DNA of 27,245 nt from CAYUNA01 sp047629355 (GTDB lineage: Bacteria; Bacteroidota; Bacteroidia; Chitinophagales; Saprospiraceae), in NCBI GenBank assembly GCA_047629355.1, contig JBLHWU010000069.1, forward strand, positions 1 to 27,245, read 5' to 3'. Positions 1 through 8,468 of this stretch are shown piece by piece. The stretch's first letter is position 1, and each line of letters begins with the position of its first letter. The translations under genes were made by a program, and so were the position numbers. The notes under the pieces are model-generated. The model searched no databases. It had not been told where the DNA came from and was given only the letters and a program-made list of their open reading frames with translations.

Positions 1-125
1 AAGAATATTCGCTTACTAAAAAGTAAACTTTGATGAGCTTTGTTTCCCAATCCATTTTAAGTTTTTTTTTGAATGTCCTAATCCAAAATTAAGACTTCTT
101 ATGACATTGGGAAACTCTTTTTTAA

Positions 126-1552
126 ACGCTTAATTCGCATATCATTAAAATAGATTTAGATGGAGAACCTCTTTGGACGAATTTATTGGATGGTGGTCCA
201 CAAAGTACTGGTGGACTTGGCAGCTTACAAAAAGTCGAAGGAGGAAATTATATAATTAACGGCGGGATTCGCCCTGTATTATATTCAGAGAAATTTCAGG
301 GTCGCATGCTAAAATTAGATGCACAGGGTGATACCCTTTGGTCCACCGTATATGGCGATACCTTAAATACTTTTATGGCATGGACGACGCACGAATTGGA
401 AAGTAGCAATACGCTTACCTTAGGCTGGAATAGATGCCCTAATGATGAACGAAGTTTTATTCATTTAGCAAAATATACTCCCCAAGGAGAACTATTATTT
501 ACAAAGTCCATTGAGTCAGAATGTTACCATAATAGTCCCGCCCAGATTATTCCTACGGATGACGGAAGTTTATTAATTAGTTTTCGGTGTTAGGGTACTG
601 ATAATGACAGTCGAGTTCCAGCGATAGCCAAGGTGGATACTTCTGGTAATGTATTGTGGAAAAAGGAATGGCCAGAATGGGATGTTGATTGTTTTACTGA
701 CGCAAATCCAACCGTAGTCGCCATGGGAGACGGAGGCTATGTATTTCCATGGTGTTTTGACAGACCAGATATTCATCCCTAATTATACCACTACTATGTT
801 GATGCGCTTCAATGCCGACCATGAAATGCTTTGGGAGTTGCCTTTGTTTGGAGATACTAGTTATGTGGTTGATATAATAGCGTAGATTAATTATGTTTAT
901 ATTACATTTTTCAAAAAGGCAGCCAATGGTGATTTTCTGTTAGTAGGCTATGACCAGAATAGTGCTTTGGAAGATATTGGTGGTCAGGGCTATCTGTCGC
1001 GGGTGAGTCTGGAAGGGGAGTTATTATGACGAAGGCTTTATGTGTTTCCAGATGACCCAAGTGGAAGTTCAGGTGTATTGTATAACTTAAATGAAAGAGA
1101 AGATGGTCGCATCGCTTTGACAGGTAACGTCAGACAGACGCTTTCTGGTGGCAATGGAACTAGGTCTAATGTCGTATTAATAGTAGTAGTAGATGAGGAT
1201 GGTTGTCTCAACCCCGGCCGTACTGATGATTATATATGTATCTAATATCACCTCAACAGAAGAAGTCGTAAAAAACTACGAAGAAGTATTTTTTAAGCTG
1301 TCTCCTAATCCGGCTTCCACTCAGGAGACCATAAAGATTCATTTCTATAATCTGATAAACTCACCTGATTATCAAATATCCTTCCATGCTCTTGACGGTC
1401 GGTTAGTTTATGACCACAAGCTCGCTTTGGGCGTGCAAAATACAGAGATTCCATTTAATAATTTTACGAGTGGGGGTGTATTTTGCGCTTTTAAAGCAAG
1501 AGGGAAGGATGGTGCAGCAGGAAAAATTTGTGGTGAAATGAGTAGAGAATAG
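126..1552 (+). pseudogene. Decayed T9SS type A exported protein
   Basis: Remnant of a secreted protein. The first part (frame of 132-593) has propeller-like repeats of the form 'LD-x-G-x-LW' (KIDLDGEPLW, KLDAQGDTLW, KVDTSGNVLW). The end (about 1225-1552) carries a C-terminal T9SS type A sorting domain: 'LSPNPAS', then 'FHALDGRLVYD', then a Lys/Gly-rich strand. The reading is broken at least five times: TAG at 591, a frame change near 780, TAG at 883, TGA at 1027, and a frame change near 1225 just after 'DEDGCLNP'. Homology-like sequence continues across each break, so this is one broken gene, not several small ones. No intact start is visible (TAA at 123 in frame). T9SS cargo of this kind is normally exported and attached to or released from the cell surface. 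Confidence 0.8.
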
Positions 1553-1602
1553 CCCTTTAATCTACCCATAAAAATAAAAATCGAATCTTTTTTTTAAAAA
1601 CA

Positions 1603-1634
1603 TTTGGACAATCGGAAAATGTGTTGTACTTTTG
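1603..1634 (+). promoter_or_regulatory. Promoter of the S10 operon
   Basis: TTTG at 1603-1606 and TACTTTTG at 1627-1634 are separated by 20 nt, a full match to the Bacteroidota housekeeping promoter (-33 TTTG, -7 TAnnTTTG). Transcription would begin near 1640, giving a leader of about 65 nt before rpsJ. A small imperfect hairpin (ACAAATG at 1645, CATTTTGT at 1655) lies in that leader. Confidence 0.85.
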
Positions 1635-1705
1635 CAGCCGCTTAACAAATGAGGCATTTTGTCTTATGGATTTAAGTTTAATTTTTAAAAATCTTTTACG
1701 AGGTT

Positions 1706-2014
1706 ATGAATCAGAAAATTCGAATCAAGCTCCGTTCTTACGATCACAACTTAGTAGACAAGTCTACTGAGAAAATTGTCAAGACGGTACGCAACAGCGG
1801 TGCTGTTGTAACTGGTCCGATTCCGCTGCCTACGCGAAAAGAGATTTTTACTGTCCTGCGTTCACCGCACGTCAATAAAAAATCTCGCGAGCAGTTCCAG
1901 TTACGTACACACAAACGATTGATAGAAATCTATACGCCAACTCAGAAGACGGTAGATGCTCTTTCAAAATTGGAGTTACCCAGCGGGGTCGATATTCAGG
2001 TAAAATTGACGTAA
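1706..2014 (+). CDS. rpsJ: 30S ribosomal protein S10 (uS10)
   Basis: S10 sits in the head of the small subunit and, as NusE, joins NusB in transcription antitermination. The 102-residue protein is the usual length and has the family's opening 'KIRIKLRSYDH' and the 'TRKEIFTVLRSPHVNKKSRE' loop. It is the first gene of the superoperon, just downstream of a strong promoter match. In many Bacteroidota rpsL, rpsG and fusA lie immediately upstream; here a broken exported-protein gene does. The start is the first ATG before the conserved N-terminus. Confidence 0.97.
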   Translation: MNQKIRIKLRSYDHNLVDKSTEKIVKTVRNSGAVVTGPIPLPTRKEIFTVLRSPHVNKKSREQFQLRTHKRLIEIYTPTQKTVDALSKLELPSGVDIQVKLT

Positions 2015-2039
2015 TATTTTTCAGTACATATATTTAGTT

Positions 2040-2217
2040 GTTTGCGCCTGCAAACACTTGACTAGGTATATGCTGACCTGCCAATCTAATTGGCGGTGAA
2101 CGACTATTACACGATAATCTAAGGTATAGCGAATTAACGAAAACCGTTACGTTTGTTAGTTCGTAATCATATAGCATCGCTATTTGAAGTTGAAAGTACG
2201 GGTTGAACCTAGGTTCA
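2040..2217 (+). promoter_or_regulatory. Structured rpsJ-rplC intergenic region
   Basis: The 247-nt gap contains a series of inverted repeats: GTTTGC/GCAAAC (2040-2055); GCCAAT/ATTGGC with a CTA loop (2080-2094); a 12-bp stem with two G-T pairs between 2130-2141 and 2152-2163; ATAGC/GCTAT with an ATC loop (2171-2183); and the palindrome TGAACCTAGGTTCA (2204-2217). No coding capacity is recognised. As RNA this would be a multi-hairpin leader in front of L3 and L4. A cis-regulatory role is inference. Confidence 0.5.
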
Positions 2218-2261
2218 GTTAGTCACTTCTTACGGCTTTGTAAATCATAAATCGCAGAACG

Positions 2262-2885
2262 ATGAATGGTTTAATTGGAAAAAAAGTAGGTATGACCAGT
2301 GTCTTTACGGAAACTGGTAGAAATTTAGCCTGTACGGTTGTTGAACTTGGACCTTGTGTTGTTACACAAGTGAAAACGGAGGACACCGATGGCTACGATG
2401 CTCTTCAGATGGGGTTTGGTGATGCGAAAGCTAAAAACACCACTCAACCAATGATGGGTCACTTTGACGCTGCGAAGACCGCTCCAAAACGTAAGTTAGT
2501 AGAGTTTAGGGATTTCGATATGGTGGAGAAGGCACTCGGAGACATTATTAAGGTTGAGGAAATTTTTGCAGAAGGGGACCTGATTAATGCAATCGGTACT
2601 TCTAAAGGTAAAGGTTTTCAAGGCGTTGTAAAACGTTACAACTTTAAAGGTGTCGGTGATGCAACTCACGGTCAGCACAATAGACAACGGGCTCCTGGTT
2701 CGATTGGTGCTGCCTCTTATCCAGCTCGTGTATTTAAAGGTATGCGAATGGGTGGTCGAATGGGTGGTGACCGGGTGAATGTTAAAAATTTGGAAGTCGT
2801 TAAGATTTTTCCAGAAAAGAACTTAATTTTGGTAAAGGGAGCAATTCCTGGTCACAAAGGTTCTTTTGTTATTCTTGAAAAATAA
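2262..2885 (+). CDS. rplC: 50S ribosomal protein L3 (uL3)
   Basis: L3 is an early assembly protein of the large subunit; its extended loop reaches toward the peptidyl transferase centre. The 207-residue protein opens 'NGLIGKKVGMTSVF' and has the diagnostic loop 'HGQHNRQRAPGSIGAASYP' followed by 'RVFKGMRMGGRMG' in the middle to C-terminal part. Length is normal. It follows an unusually long structured gap after rpsJ and precedes rplD by 72 nt. Confidence 0.97.
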   Translation: MNGLIGKKVGMTSVFTETGRNLACTVVELGPCVVTQVKTEDTDGYDALQMGFGDAKAKNTTQPMMGHFDAAKTAPKRKLVEFRDFDMVEKALGDIIKVEEIFAEGDLINAIGTSKGKGFQGVVKRYNFKGVGDATHGQHNRQRAPGSIGAASYPARVFKGMRMGGRMGGDRVNVKNLEVVKIFPEKNLILVKGAIPGHKGSFVILEK

Positions 2886-2957
2886 ATTGATTATTGAGTA
2901 AATTGGATAGCTAATTCATAGTTAATTCTATTTTCTAATAATTTCAACATCTATAAT

Positions 2958-3581
2958 ATGAAACTCGAAGTTTTCAATATTCAGGGTGAAAAAACAGGCA
3001 GAAGCGTTGAGCTTCCTGCTGATATTTTCGGTGTCGAAGCTAACGAACACGCAGTTTATCTTGCTGTAAAGGCATATTTGGCTGCTCAACGTCAGGGAAC
3101 ACACAAATCTAAGGAGAAAGGCGAAATTACTGCATCCACACGTAAGATTAAGAAGCAGAAAGGTACAGGTACAGCGCGTGCAGGTAGTGTAAAGAGTGGT
3201 ACGATGCGCGGTGGAGGACGAATGTTCGGACCTAAACCTCGTAATTATCGACAGAAATTAAATAAGAAAGTAAGTCGTTTGGCACGTAAATCAGCATTGT
3301 CTGATAAAGCTGCTAACGGTGGTTTGGTTGTCATTGAAGATTTTTCTTTCGATGCACCAAAAACCAAGTCTTTCAATAATATTATCTCTGGATTGGGCGT
3401 AACAGGCAAAAAGTCTTTGTTTGTAACGACTGACTATGAAAGAGAAGTTTATTTGTCTGCCCGAAATGTGCAAAAAGTAGCAGTAGCATCTGCATCTGAT
3501 ATTAATACTTATCAGATAATGAATGCAAATACAGTTATTCTTTCTGAAGGGTCGATTGAAAAAATTAAAGCAACATTTTAA
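2958..3581 (+). CDS. rplD: 50S ribosomal protein L4 (uL4)
   Basis: L4 lines the narrowest part of the peptide exit tunnel. The 207-residue sequence has the extended basic loop at about residues 60-97 ('KKQKGTGTARAGSVKSGTMR', then 'GGGRMFGPKPRNY') and the C-terminal globular domain ending 'NANTVILSEGSIEKI'. In E. coli L4 also represses its own S10 operon through an RNA leader; whether the structured gaps here play that part is unknown. Confidence 0.96.
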   Translation: MKLEVFNIQGEKTGRSVELPADIFGVEANEHAVYLAVKAYLAAQRQGTHKSKEKGEITASTRKIKKQKGTGTARAGSVKSGTMRGGGRMFGPKPRNYRQKLNKKVSRLARKSALSDKAANGGLVVIEDFSFDAPKTKSFNNIISGLGVTGKKSLFVTTDYEREVYLSARNVQKVAVASASDINTYQIMNANTVILSEGSIEKIKATF

Positions 3582-3651
3582 GAATTTTGAAAAAGCAGTT
3601 TCACAGTAAAATGTTTGACTATTTATTTCAGATTCTCTAAAAATAACTGTT

Positions 3652-3948
3652 ATGGCAAAGCAAATAATCATCAAGCCACTTATTACAGAGAAGGCAGACA
3701 AGTTGAGCGAAAGCTTAAACAAGTATACCTTCTTAGTAAATAAGAATGCGAACAAAGTGGAGATTAAGAAAGCAATCAAAGATTGGTTTAACGTGGAAGC
3801 AGAATCTGTGAACACAGTAATCATGCCTTCTAAGTCCAAAGTTCGAAATACCAAAACTGGTATTCAGCGAGGACGAAAAGCGAGCTATAAAAAAGCTATC
3901 GTGACGTTAGAAGCAGGAGAAGAAATTGATTTCTTCGGAGAAATTTAA
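3652..3948 (+). CDS. rplW: 50S ribosomal protein L23 (uL23)
   Basis: L23 stands at the exit of the peptide tunnel and is a known docking point for trigger factor and SRP. The 98-residue protein begins 'IIIKPLITEKADKLSE' and contains 'KYTFLVNKNANKVEIKKAIK', both typical. It follows rplD by 70 nt and is separated from rplB by a 161-nt structured gap. Confidence 0.96.
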   Translation: MAKQIIIKPLITEKADKLSESLNKYTFLVNKNANKVEIKKAIKDWFNVEAESVNTVIMPSKSKVRNTKTGIQRGRKASYKKAIVTLEAGEEIDFFGEI

Positions 3949-3991
3949 ACTAATAACTTAGGCTTAACTGCTAAAGTTCATTTTTAATATA

Positions 3992-4092
3992 GAAGGTTGC
4001 GAGCTTTAATTTCGTAAAGGGATTTTGATAGACATTGCACGGTTTTTAAAATCGACTGTCTTAATTCTGAAATTAAAATGAGAATAGCCTTC
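3992..4092 (+). promoter_or_regulatory. Nested inverted repeat leading rplB
   Basis: In the 161-nt rplW-rplB gap, GAAGG (3992-3996) pairs with CCTTC (4088-4092). Inside it a perfect 9-bp stem TTTAATTTC (4005-4013) pairs with GAAATTAAA (4069-4077). Further inside, GATTTT (4021-4026) can pair with AAAATC (4048-4053). The fold ends 17 nt before the rplB start codon, so it could govern ribosome access. The pairing is visible; the regulatory role is inference. Confidence 0.5.
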
Positions 4093-4109
4093 GTGAAAAG
4101 CAAAAAGCA

Positions 4110-4946
4110 ATGCCAGTAAGAAAGTATAGACCGGTAACTCCGGGAACGCGCTTTAGAGTTGGTAACGCATACACGGAACTTACTACTGACAAGCCAGAAA
4201 AAAGCTTGCTTGCGCCACTGAAAAAATCAGGTGGGCGTAACAATCAGGGTAAAATGAGTGTGCGTCAGAAAGGTGGTGGACACAAACGCCGATACCGTGT
4301 TGTTGATTTCAAAAGAAACAAAGACGGTATTTCAGCGACTATCAAAACCATTGAGTATGATCCAAACCGTACCGCATACATTGCGTTAGTGGTATATAAA
4401 GATGGTGAAAAACGTTACATCATCGCACCGGACGGGATGAAAGTTGGTGACCAAATCATGTCGGGAGCAACTGCAGAGCCATTAATTGGTCATGCGATGT
4501 TTTTGAAAGATATTCCATTGGGTTCTACTATTCATGCTATCGAAATGACTCCAGGTAGAGGCGCGGCTTTGGCTCGTTCTGCTGGAACTAACGGTACATT
4601 GATGGGGCGTGAAGGAAAATACGCGGTTGTTAAATTGCCATCTGGTGAAGTTCGACGAATCTTGTTGACTTGTAAAGCAGTAATGGGAACGACTTCCAAT
4701 TCGGACCACGGTTTGACTGTTTTAGGTAAAGCAGGTCGTAAGCGTTGGTTGGGTAGACGTCCTCGTGTAAGAGGGGTAGCAATGAACCCAGTCGATCACC
4801 CAATGGGTGGTGGTGAAGGTCGTGCATCTGGTGGACATCCGCGTTCACGTACAGGTATCATGGCAAAAGGTCAAAAAACTAGGAATGTTAATAAGCCGAG
4901 TTCTAGACTGATTATCACGAAGCGTAAATCGAAAAATAAAAAGTAG
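4110..4946 (+). CDS. rplB: 50S ribosomal protein L2 (uL2)
   Basis: L2 is one of the most conserved large-subunit proteins and is needed for subunit joining and peptidyl transfer. The 278-residue protein has the N-terminal OB-like region with 'RNNQGKMSVRQKGGGHKRRY' and the signature 'MNPVDHPMGGGEGR'. In this motif His230 corresponds to the functionally important His of E. coli L2. The C-terminus is Lys/Arg-rich as expected. It lies 40 nt before rpsS. Confidence 0.97.
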   Translation: MPVRKYRPVTPGTRFRVGNAYTELTTDKPEKSLLAPLKKSGGRNNQGKMSVRQKGGGHKRRYRVVDFKRNKDGISATIKTIEYDPNRTAYIALVVYKDGEKRYIIAPDGMKVGDQIMSGATAEPLIGHAMFLKDIPLGSTIHAIEMTPGRGAALARSAGTNGTLMGREGKYAVVKLPSGEVRRILLTCKAVMGTTSNSDHGLTVLGKAGRKRWLGRRPRVRGVAMNPVDHPMGGGEGRASGGHPRSRTGIMAKGQKTRNVNKPSSRLIITKRKSKNKK

Positions 4947-4986
4947 GGTATAGGCAAATTGCTGAACCTTAATAATCAATAATAAT

Positions 4987-5256
4987 ATGGCTCGTTCAAT
5001 TAAGAAAGGACCTTATGTTTTCCATAGGTTGTTGGATAAAATCGAAAAGGTGCAGACAAGTGGCAAGAAAAGCGTTATTAAAACGTGGTCACGTGCATCA
5101 ATGATTATTCCAGATATGGTCGGTTTAACAATCGCCGTTCACAACGGAAAAACATTTATTCCTGTATTTGTTACAGAGAATATGGTGGGACATAAATTAG
5201 GCGAATTTTCTCCAACTCGTAATTATCGAGGTCACGGTGGAAATCGTAAAAAGTAA
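4987..5256 (+). CDS. rpsS: 30S ribosomal protein S19 (uS19)
   Basis: S19 is in the 30S head near the decoding site and contacts S13. The 89-residue protein starts 'ARSIKKGPYV' and has the conserved 'VGHKLGEFSPTRNYRGHGG'. Its end carries a short basic tail. Position between rplB and rplV is canonical. Confidence 0.97.
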   Translation: MARSIKKGPYVFHRLLDKIEKVQTSGKKSVIKTWSRASMIIPDMVGLTIAVHNGKTFIPVFVTENMVGHKLGEFSPTRNYRGHGGNRKK

Positions 5257-5330
5257 ATCGTAATTGATTGTTCATTGTTTTAAACAATTGAGTTTAAATA
5301 ATAGGCAGTCAGTCACAAATTCTATTAATA

Positions 5331-5723
5331 ATGGAAGCAAGAGCAAAACTTAGCAATTGCCCAATGTCTGCGCGCAAAATGCGCTTGGTAGTTGACATCA
5401 TTCGTGGTAAGAAAGTAGAAGATGCTTTGGATATCTTGAGATTTACCAAGAAAGAAGCAGCAGATTGGTTGGAAAAAACCTTGATGTCAGCTGTCGCTAA
5501 CTGGGAATACAAGTTGGAAGGACGGGAAAGTGCAGATGACTATGGTCTTTACATCAAAATAGCTTTGGTGAATGAAGGCACAATGTTGAAGCGTTTTCAA
5601 CCTGCACCACATGGTCGCGCGCACCGAATTCGGAAGCGCACCAACCACGTAACCCTTGTTGTAGCAAATCGTATCGCTTTAGATAATGATCCTGATACAG
5701 CAATAGCAGACGAAGAAGAATAA
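5331..5723 (+). CDS. rplV: 50S ribosomal protein L22 (uL22)
   Basis: L22 spans the large subunit and sends a beta-hairpin into the exit tunnel, where macrolide-resistance changes map in other bacteria. The 130-residue sequence shows 'CPMSARKMRLVVDIIRGKKV' near the start and the hairpin region 'KRFQPAPHGRAHRIRKRTNH'. A short acidic tail (about 15 residues, 'DNDPDTAIADEEE') ends the protein. Confidence 0.96.
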   Translation: MEARAKLSNCPMSARKMRLVVDIIRGKKVEDALDILRFTKKEAADWLEKTLMSAVANWEYKLEGRESADDYGLYIKIALVNEGTMLKRFQPAPHGRAHRIRKRTNHVTLVVANRIALDNDPDTAIADEEE

Positions 5724-5811
5724 ATTCTAATTAAGAATGAATAATGCATAATTAACAAATTCACTTCAGAAATTGTTAATTGTTAATTGCTCATTGTATA
5801 TTAATAAGATT

Positions 5812-6600
5812 ATGGGTCAAAAGACAAATCCAATTGGTAATCGTTTAGGAATCATCCGAGGATGGGAGTCTAACTGGTTCGGCGGTAAAAACTTCGGTGA
5901 TAAAGTGGTGGAAGATCAGAAAATTCGTGACTACTTGCGTGCTCGTGTACGCAAAGGTGGTATCGCACGAATTATCATCGAACGCACGCTTAAAAGAATT
6001 ACGGTAACTGTTCATACATCTCGTCCTGGTATTATCATAGGTAAAGGTGGTTCTGAAGTTGACCAGATTCGGGAAGAGTTGCGTAAGTTGACGGGGAAAG
6101 ACGTTCAAATCAACATCATCGAAATTCGTAAGCCGGAAATGGATGCTCACATCGTAGGTGAGAGTATCGCGAAGCAAATCGAATCTCGTATCAACTACCG
6201 TCGTGCGATTAAAATGTCGATTCAATCAACTATCCGTACAGGGGCTGAGGGAATCAAAGTTCGTATCTCTGGTCGTTTGAATGGTGCAGAGATGGCACGT
6301 TCTGAAGAGTACAAAGAGGGACGAACACCGTTGCATACTTTCCGTGCAGATATTGACTATGCCTTGACAGAAGCACAAACTGTTTATGGTAAAATCGGTA
6401 TCAAAGTATGGATTTGTAAGGGTGAGGTTTTAGGAAAACGTGACTTATCTCCAAACGCAGGTGTTGATACCAAAGGTGGAAATGACCGAGGTGGACGAGG
6501 TGGAGATAGACGAGGTGGTGGACGTGACCGACGAGGTGGCGGCGGCGGCGGACGTGGACGTGACCGACGAAGTGGCGGCGGCGGTGGAGACCGACGTTAA
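5812..6600 (+). CDS. rpsC: 30S ribosomal protein S3 with Gly/Arg-rich tail (uS3)
   Basis: S3 lines the mRNA entry channel of the 30S subunit. The start at 5812 gives the family's N-terminus 'MGQKTNPIGNRLGI'; an in-frame extension back to 5773 is not conserved-looking. The KH domain has GKGG at residues 77-80, and the helicase-associated basic residues are kept (R130, R131, K134; E. coli R131, R132, K135). After about residue 212 there is a roughly 50-residue Gly/Arg/Asp tail with repeated RGG, DRR and GGGG blocks, which E. coli S3 lacks. It is followed by a 276-nt gap with a new promoter. Total length is 262 residues. Confidence 0.96.
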   Translation: MGQKTNPIGNRLGIIRGWESNWFGGKNFGDKVVEDQKIRDYLRARVRKGGIARIIIERTLKRITVTVHTSRPGIIIGKGGSEVDQIREELRKLTGKDVQINIIEIRKPEMDAHIVGESIAKQIESRINYRRAIKMSIQSTIRTGAEGIKVRISGRLNGAEMARSEEYKEGRTPLHTFRADIDYALTEAQTVYGKIGIKVWICKGEVLGKRDLSPNAGVDTKGGNDRGGRGGDRRGGGRDRRGGGGGGRGRDRRSGGGGGDRR

Positions 6601-6647
6601 TCTTTAGTGGGATTATATTTTGCGATTTTGAATAAATCTTCGCAACA

Positions 6648-6680
6648 ATTGGTATAATTGCCCAATTCGTTGTACTTTTG
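6648..6680 (+). promoter_or_regulatory. Internal promoter before rplP
   Basis: ATTG at 6648-6651 and TACTTTTG at 6673-6680 are 21 nt apart. The -7 element and its flanks (TGTACTTTTGC) are identical to those of the rpsJ promoter. It would give a leader of about 190 nt before rplP, including an A/T-rich stem (6770-6777 with 6783-6790). Confidence 0.7.
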
Positions 6681-6876
6681 CGACGCCTTTGGGAAAAGCT
6701 ATGAAAATTTAACTATTTATCAAAACTATTTCTTGTTTTTAAGTAGTTGAAAATCAGTAGGTTGGCAGTATTTTAAATGAATTTTAAAATGCAGGCTAGC
6801 TGAAAGAGTGAAAGAATTTAGAGCTTGGTTTTTTCCAAAATCTAATTTTCAATAATAACATTTCAATTTTAATACA

Positions 6877-7293
6877 ATGTTACAACCGAAAAGAACAAAA
6901 TACCGTAAGCAGCAAAAACTCCGTAATAAGGGGTTAGCACACCGTGGTAGTTCTATTGATTTTGGAAGTTTTGGTTTGAAGTCATTAGAAAGAGGACGAT
7001 TGACAAATCGTCAAATTGAAGCGGCGCGGATTGCGATGACTCGTTATATGAAACGGGAAGGTAAAGTGTGGATTCGAATTTTTCCAGACAAGCCGATTAC
7101 TTCTAAGCCAGCTGAGGTACGGATGGGTAAAGGTAAGGGTGCGTTGGATTATTGGGTGGCACAAATCAAACCAGGTCGAGTTCTATTCGAAATGGATGGT
7201 GTACCTGAGGAGGTAGCGCGTGAAGCACTTCGTTTGGCAGCACAAAAATTGCCTTTGGCATGTAAGGTTTCTGTGCGAACTGACTTTGTCTGA
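6877..7293 (+). CDS. rplP: 50S ribosomal protein L16 (uL16)
   Basis: L16 contacts the A-site tRNA and helps shape the A site near the peptidyl transferase centre. The 138-residue protein opens 'MLQPKRTKYRKQQK' and contains 'GKVWIRIFPDKPITSKPAEV' and 'RMGKGKGALDYWVA', all diagnostic. It is the first gene after the internal promoter and starts a stretch running to secY. Confidence 0.97.
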   Translation: MLQPKRTKYRKQQKLRNKGLAHRGSSIDFGSFGLKSLERGRLTNRQIEAARIAMTRYMKREGKVWIRIFPDKPITSKPAEVRMGKGKGALDYWVAQIKPGRVLFEMDGVPEEVAREALRLAAQKLPLACKVSVRTDFV

Positions 7294-7368
7294 TAATTTG
7301 TAGGATAAATCGTTGTTTCAGTATTTGTTAATAAAACAAGATTGAAGCAGACATAAATTATATTAGCT

Positions 7369-7626
7369 ATGGCTACCAAAATATCTTTAGAACTTAAAGA
7401 ACTCAGCGACGCAGAATTGAAAAACGATTTGGCGGAAACGCAAGAACAGTATAAGAAGCTGAAATTTGACCATGCGGTGAAAGGGCTTGATAATCCATTG
7501 GATTTGAAAGAAGTACGACGCAATATCGCCCGTTTGAAAACGGAAGAACGTCGTCGTGAATTAGACGTTTGTTCAGAAGCAGATTTGGCAAAACGTTCGA
7601 AAATTCGAGCTCGTCGCCGTAAATAA
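7369..7626 (+). CDS. rpmC: 50S ribosomal protein L29 (uL29)
   Basis: L29 is a small two-helix protein beside L23 at the peptide exit. The core is recognisable from 'ELKELSDAELKNDLAETQEQ' and 'NPLDLKEVRRNIARLKTEER'. At 85 residues it is about 20 longer than E. coli L29; the extra part is a basic tail ending 'KIRARRRK'. It lies between rplP and rpsQ as usual. Confidence 0.94.
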   Translation: MATKISLELKELSDAELKNDLAETQEQYKKLKFDHAVKGLDNPLDLKEVRRNIARLKTEERRRELDVCSEADLAKRSKIRARRRK

Positions 7627-7642
7627 TTAGTCTTTAAAGTCA

Positions 7643-7675
7643 GAATTTAGGTTTTCAAAATCGAAAACCGAATTC
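7643..7675 (+). repeat. Hairpin in the rpmC-rpsQ gap
   Basis: GAATT (7643-7647) and GGTTTTC (7650-7656) pair with GAAAACC (7663-7669) and AATTC (7671-7675), giving 12 bp around a 6-nt loop. No T-run follows, so it is not an obvious terminator. It ends 15 nt before the rpsQ start. Confidence 0.55.
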
Positions 7676-7690
7676 CTAACTCATTATACA

Positions 7691-7948
7691 ATGACTGAAA
7701 GAAATTTAAGAAAGACAAGAACCGGAGTTGTGGTTAGTAATAAAATGGAGAAATCCATCACAATTTTGGTTGAACGTCGTTTACGTCACCCGATTTATGG
7801 GAAATATGTAAAAAAGACGAAGAAATTCATGGCGCACGATGAAACCAATGATGCCAACGAAGGTGATTTGGTACGCATCATGGAGACTCGTCCATTAAGT
7901 AAAAGCAAACGATGGCGTTTGTTGGAGGTTTTGGAGCGAGCGAAATAA
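7691..7948 (+). CDS. rpsQ: 30S ribosomal protein S17 (uS17)
   Basis: S17 is a primary 16S rRNA binding protein with an OB fold. The 85-residue protein has 'RKTRTGVVVSNKMEKSITI', 'RRLRHPIYGKYVKKTKKFMA' and the C-terminal 'ETRPLSKSKRWRLLEVLE' motif. Length is normal. Confidence 0.96.
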   Translation: MTERNLRKTRTGVVVSNKMEKSITILVERRLRHPIYGKYVKKTKKFMAHDETNDANEGDLVRIMETRPLSKSKRWRLLEVLERAK

Positions 7949-8014
7949 TTTAAGATTAATTCGATTTATAGTTGTTTCCAGTTTTGGACAACTTAAATTT
8001 TAAATCATTTTACA

Positions 8015-8380
8015 ATGATTCAACAGGAAAGTAGGCTCAAAGTAGCAGATAATAGCGGTGCAAAAGAAGTTTTGTGTATCCGTGTTCTGGGTGGTTCCAA
8101 GCGTCGTTACGCTTCTGTTGGGGACAAAATTGTAGTTACTGTAAAAGATGCTGCTCCAGGTGGTGTTAAAAAAGGTACAGTTTCTAATGCAGTTATTGTT
8201 CGCACAAGAAAAGAAATCGGTCGTAAAGATGGTTCTTATATTCGTTTTGATGATAATGCAGTAGTATTGTTGACAGCTAATGATGAGCCACGTGGTACGC
8301 GGATTTTTGGTCCTGTTGCCAGAGAATTGCGGGAGAAAGATTATATGAGAATTGTCTCATTGGCTCCTGAGGTAATATAG
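8015..8380 (+). CDS. rplN: 50S ribosomal protein L14 (uL14)
   Basis: L14 lies at the subunit interface, contacts L19, and is the binding site of the silencing factor RsfS. The 121-residue protein opens 'MIQQESRLKVADNSGAKEV' and has 'GTVSNAVIVRTRKEIGRKDG' and 'GTRIFGPVARELREKDYMRI'. Length matches the family. Confidence 0.97.
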   Translation: MIQQESRLKVADNSGAKEVLCIRVLGGSKRRYASVGDKIVVTVKDAAPGGVKKGTVSNAVIVRTRKEIGRKDGSYIRFDDNAVVLLTANDEPRGTRIFGPVARELREKDYMRIVSLAPEVI

Positions 8381-8468
8381 GACGACCAACGGTGTCCAGC
8401 TCACGGCTTATTGCTAGGACTGACACGGTTTTGTTGCAATAAATTTAAACTTTTATAACTTTATAGTT

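Noticed and set aside
42..115. Inverted repeat GTTTCCCAAT (42-51) / ATTGGGAAAC (106-115) as a small mobile element
   Set aside because: Only 10 bp pair, similarity stops inside, and no target duplication is visible.
3291..3854. 187-residue minus-strand reading frame across rplD and rplW
   Set aside because: Antisense to two certain ribosomal genes, with no recognisable motif; composition is a shadow of the coding strand.
5773..5811. N-terminal extension of S3
   Set aside because: The 13 residues are encoded by an intergenic A/T-rich repeat (TTAATTG-type), while ATG 5812 gives the conserved N-terminus.
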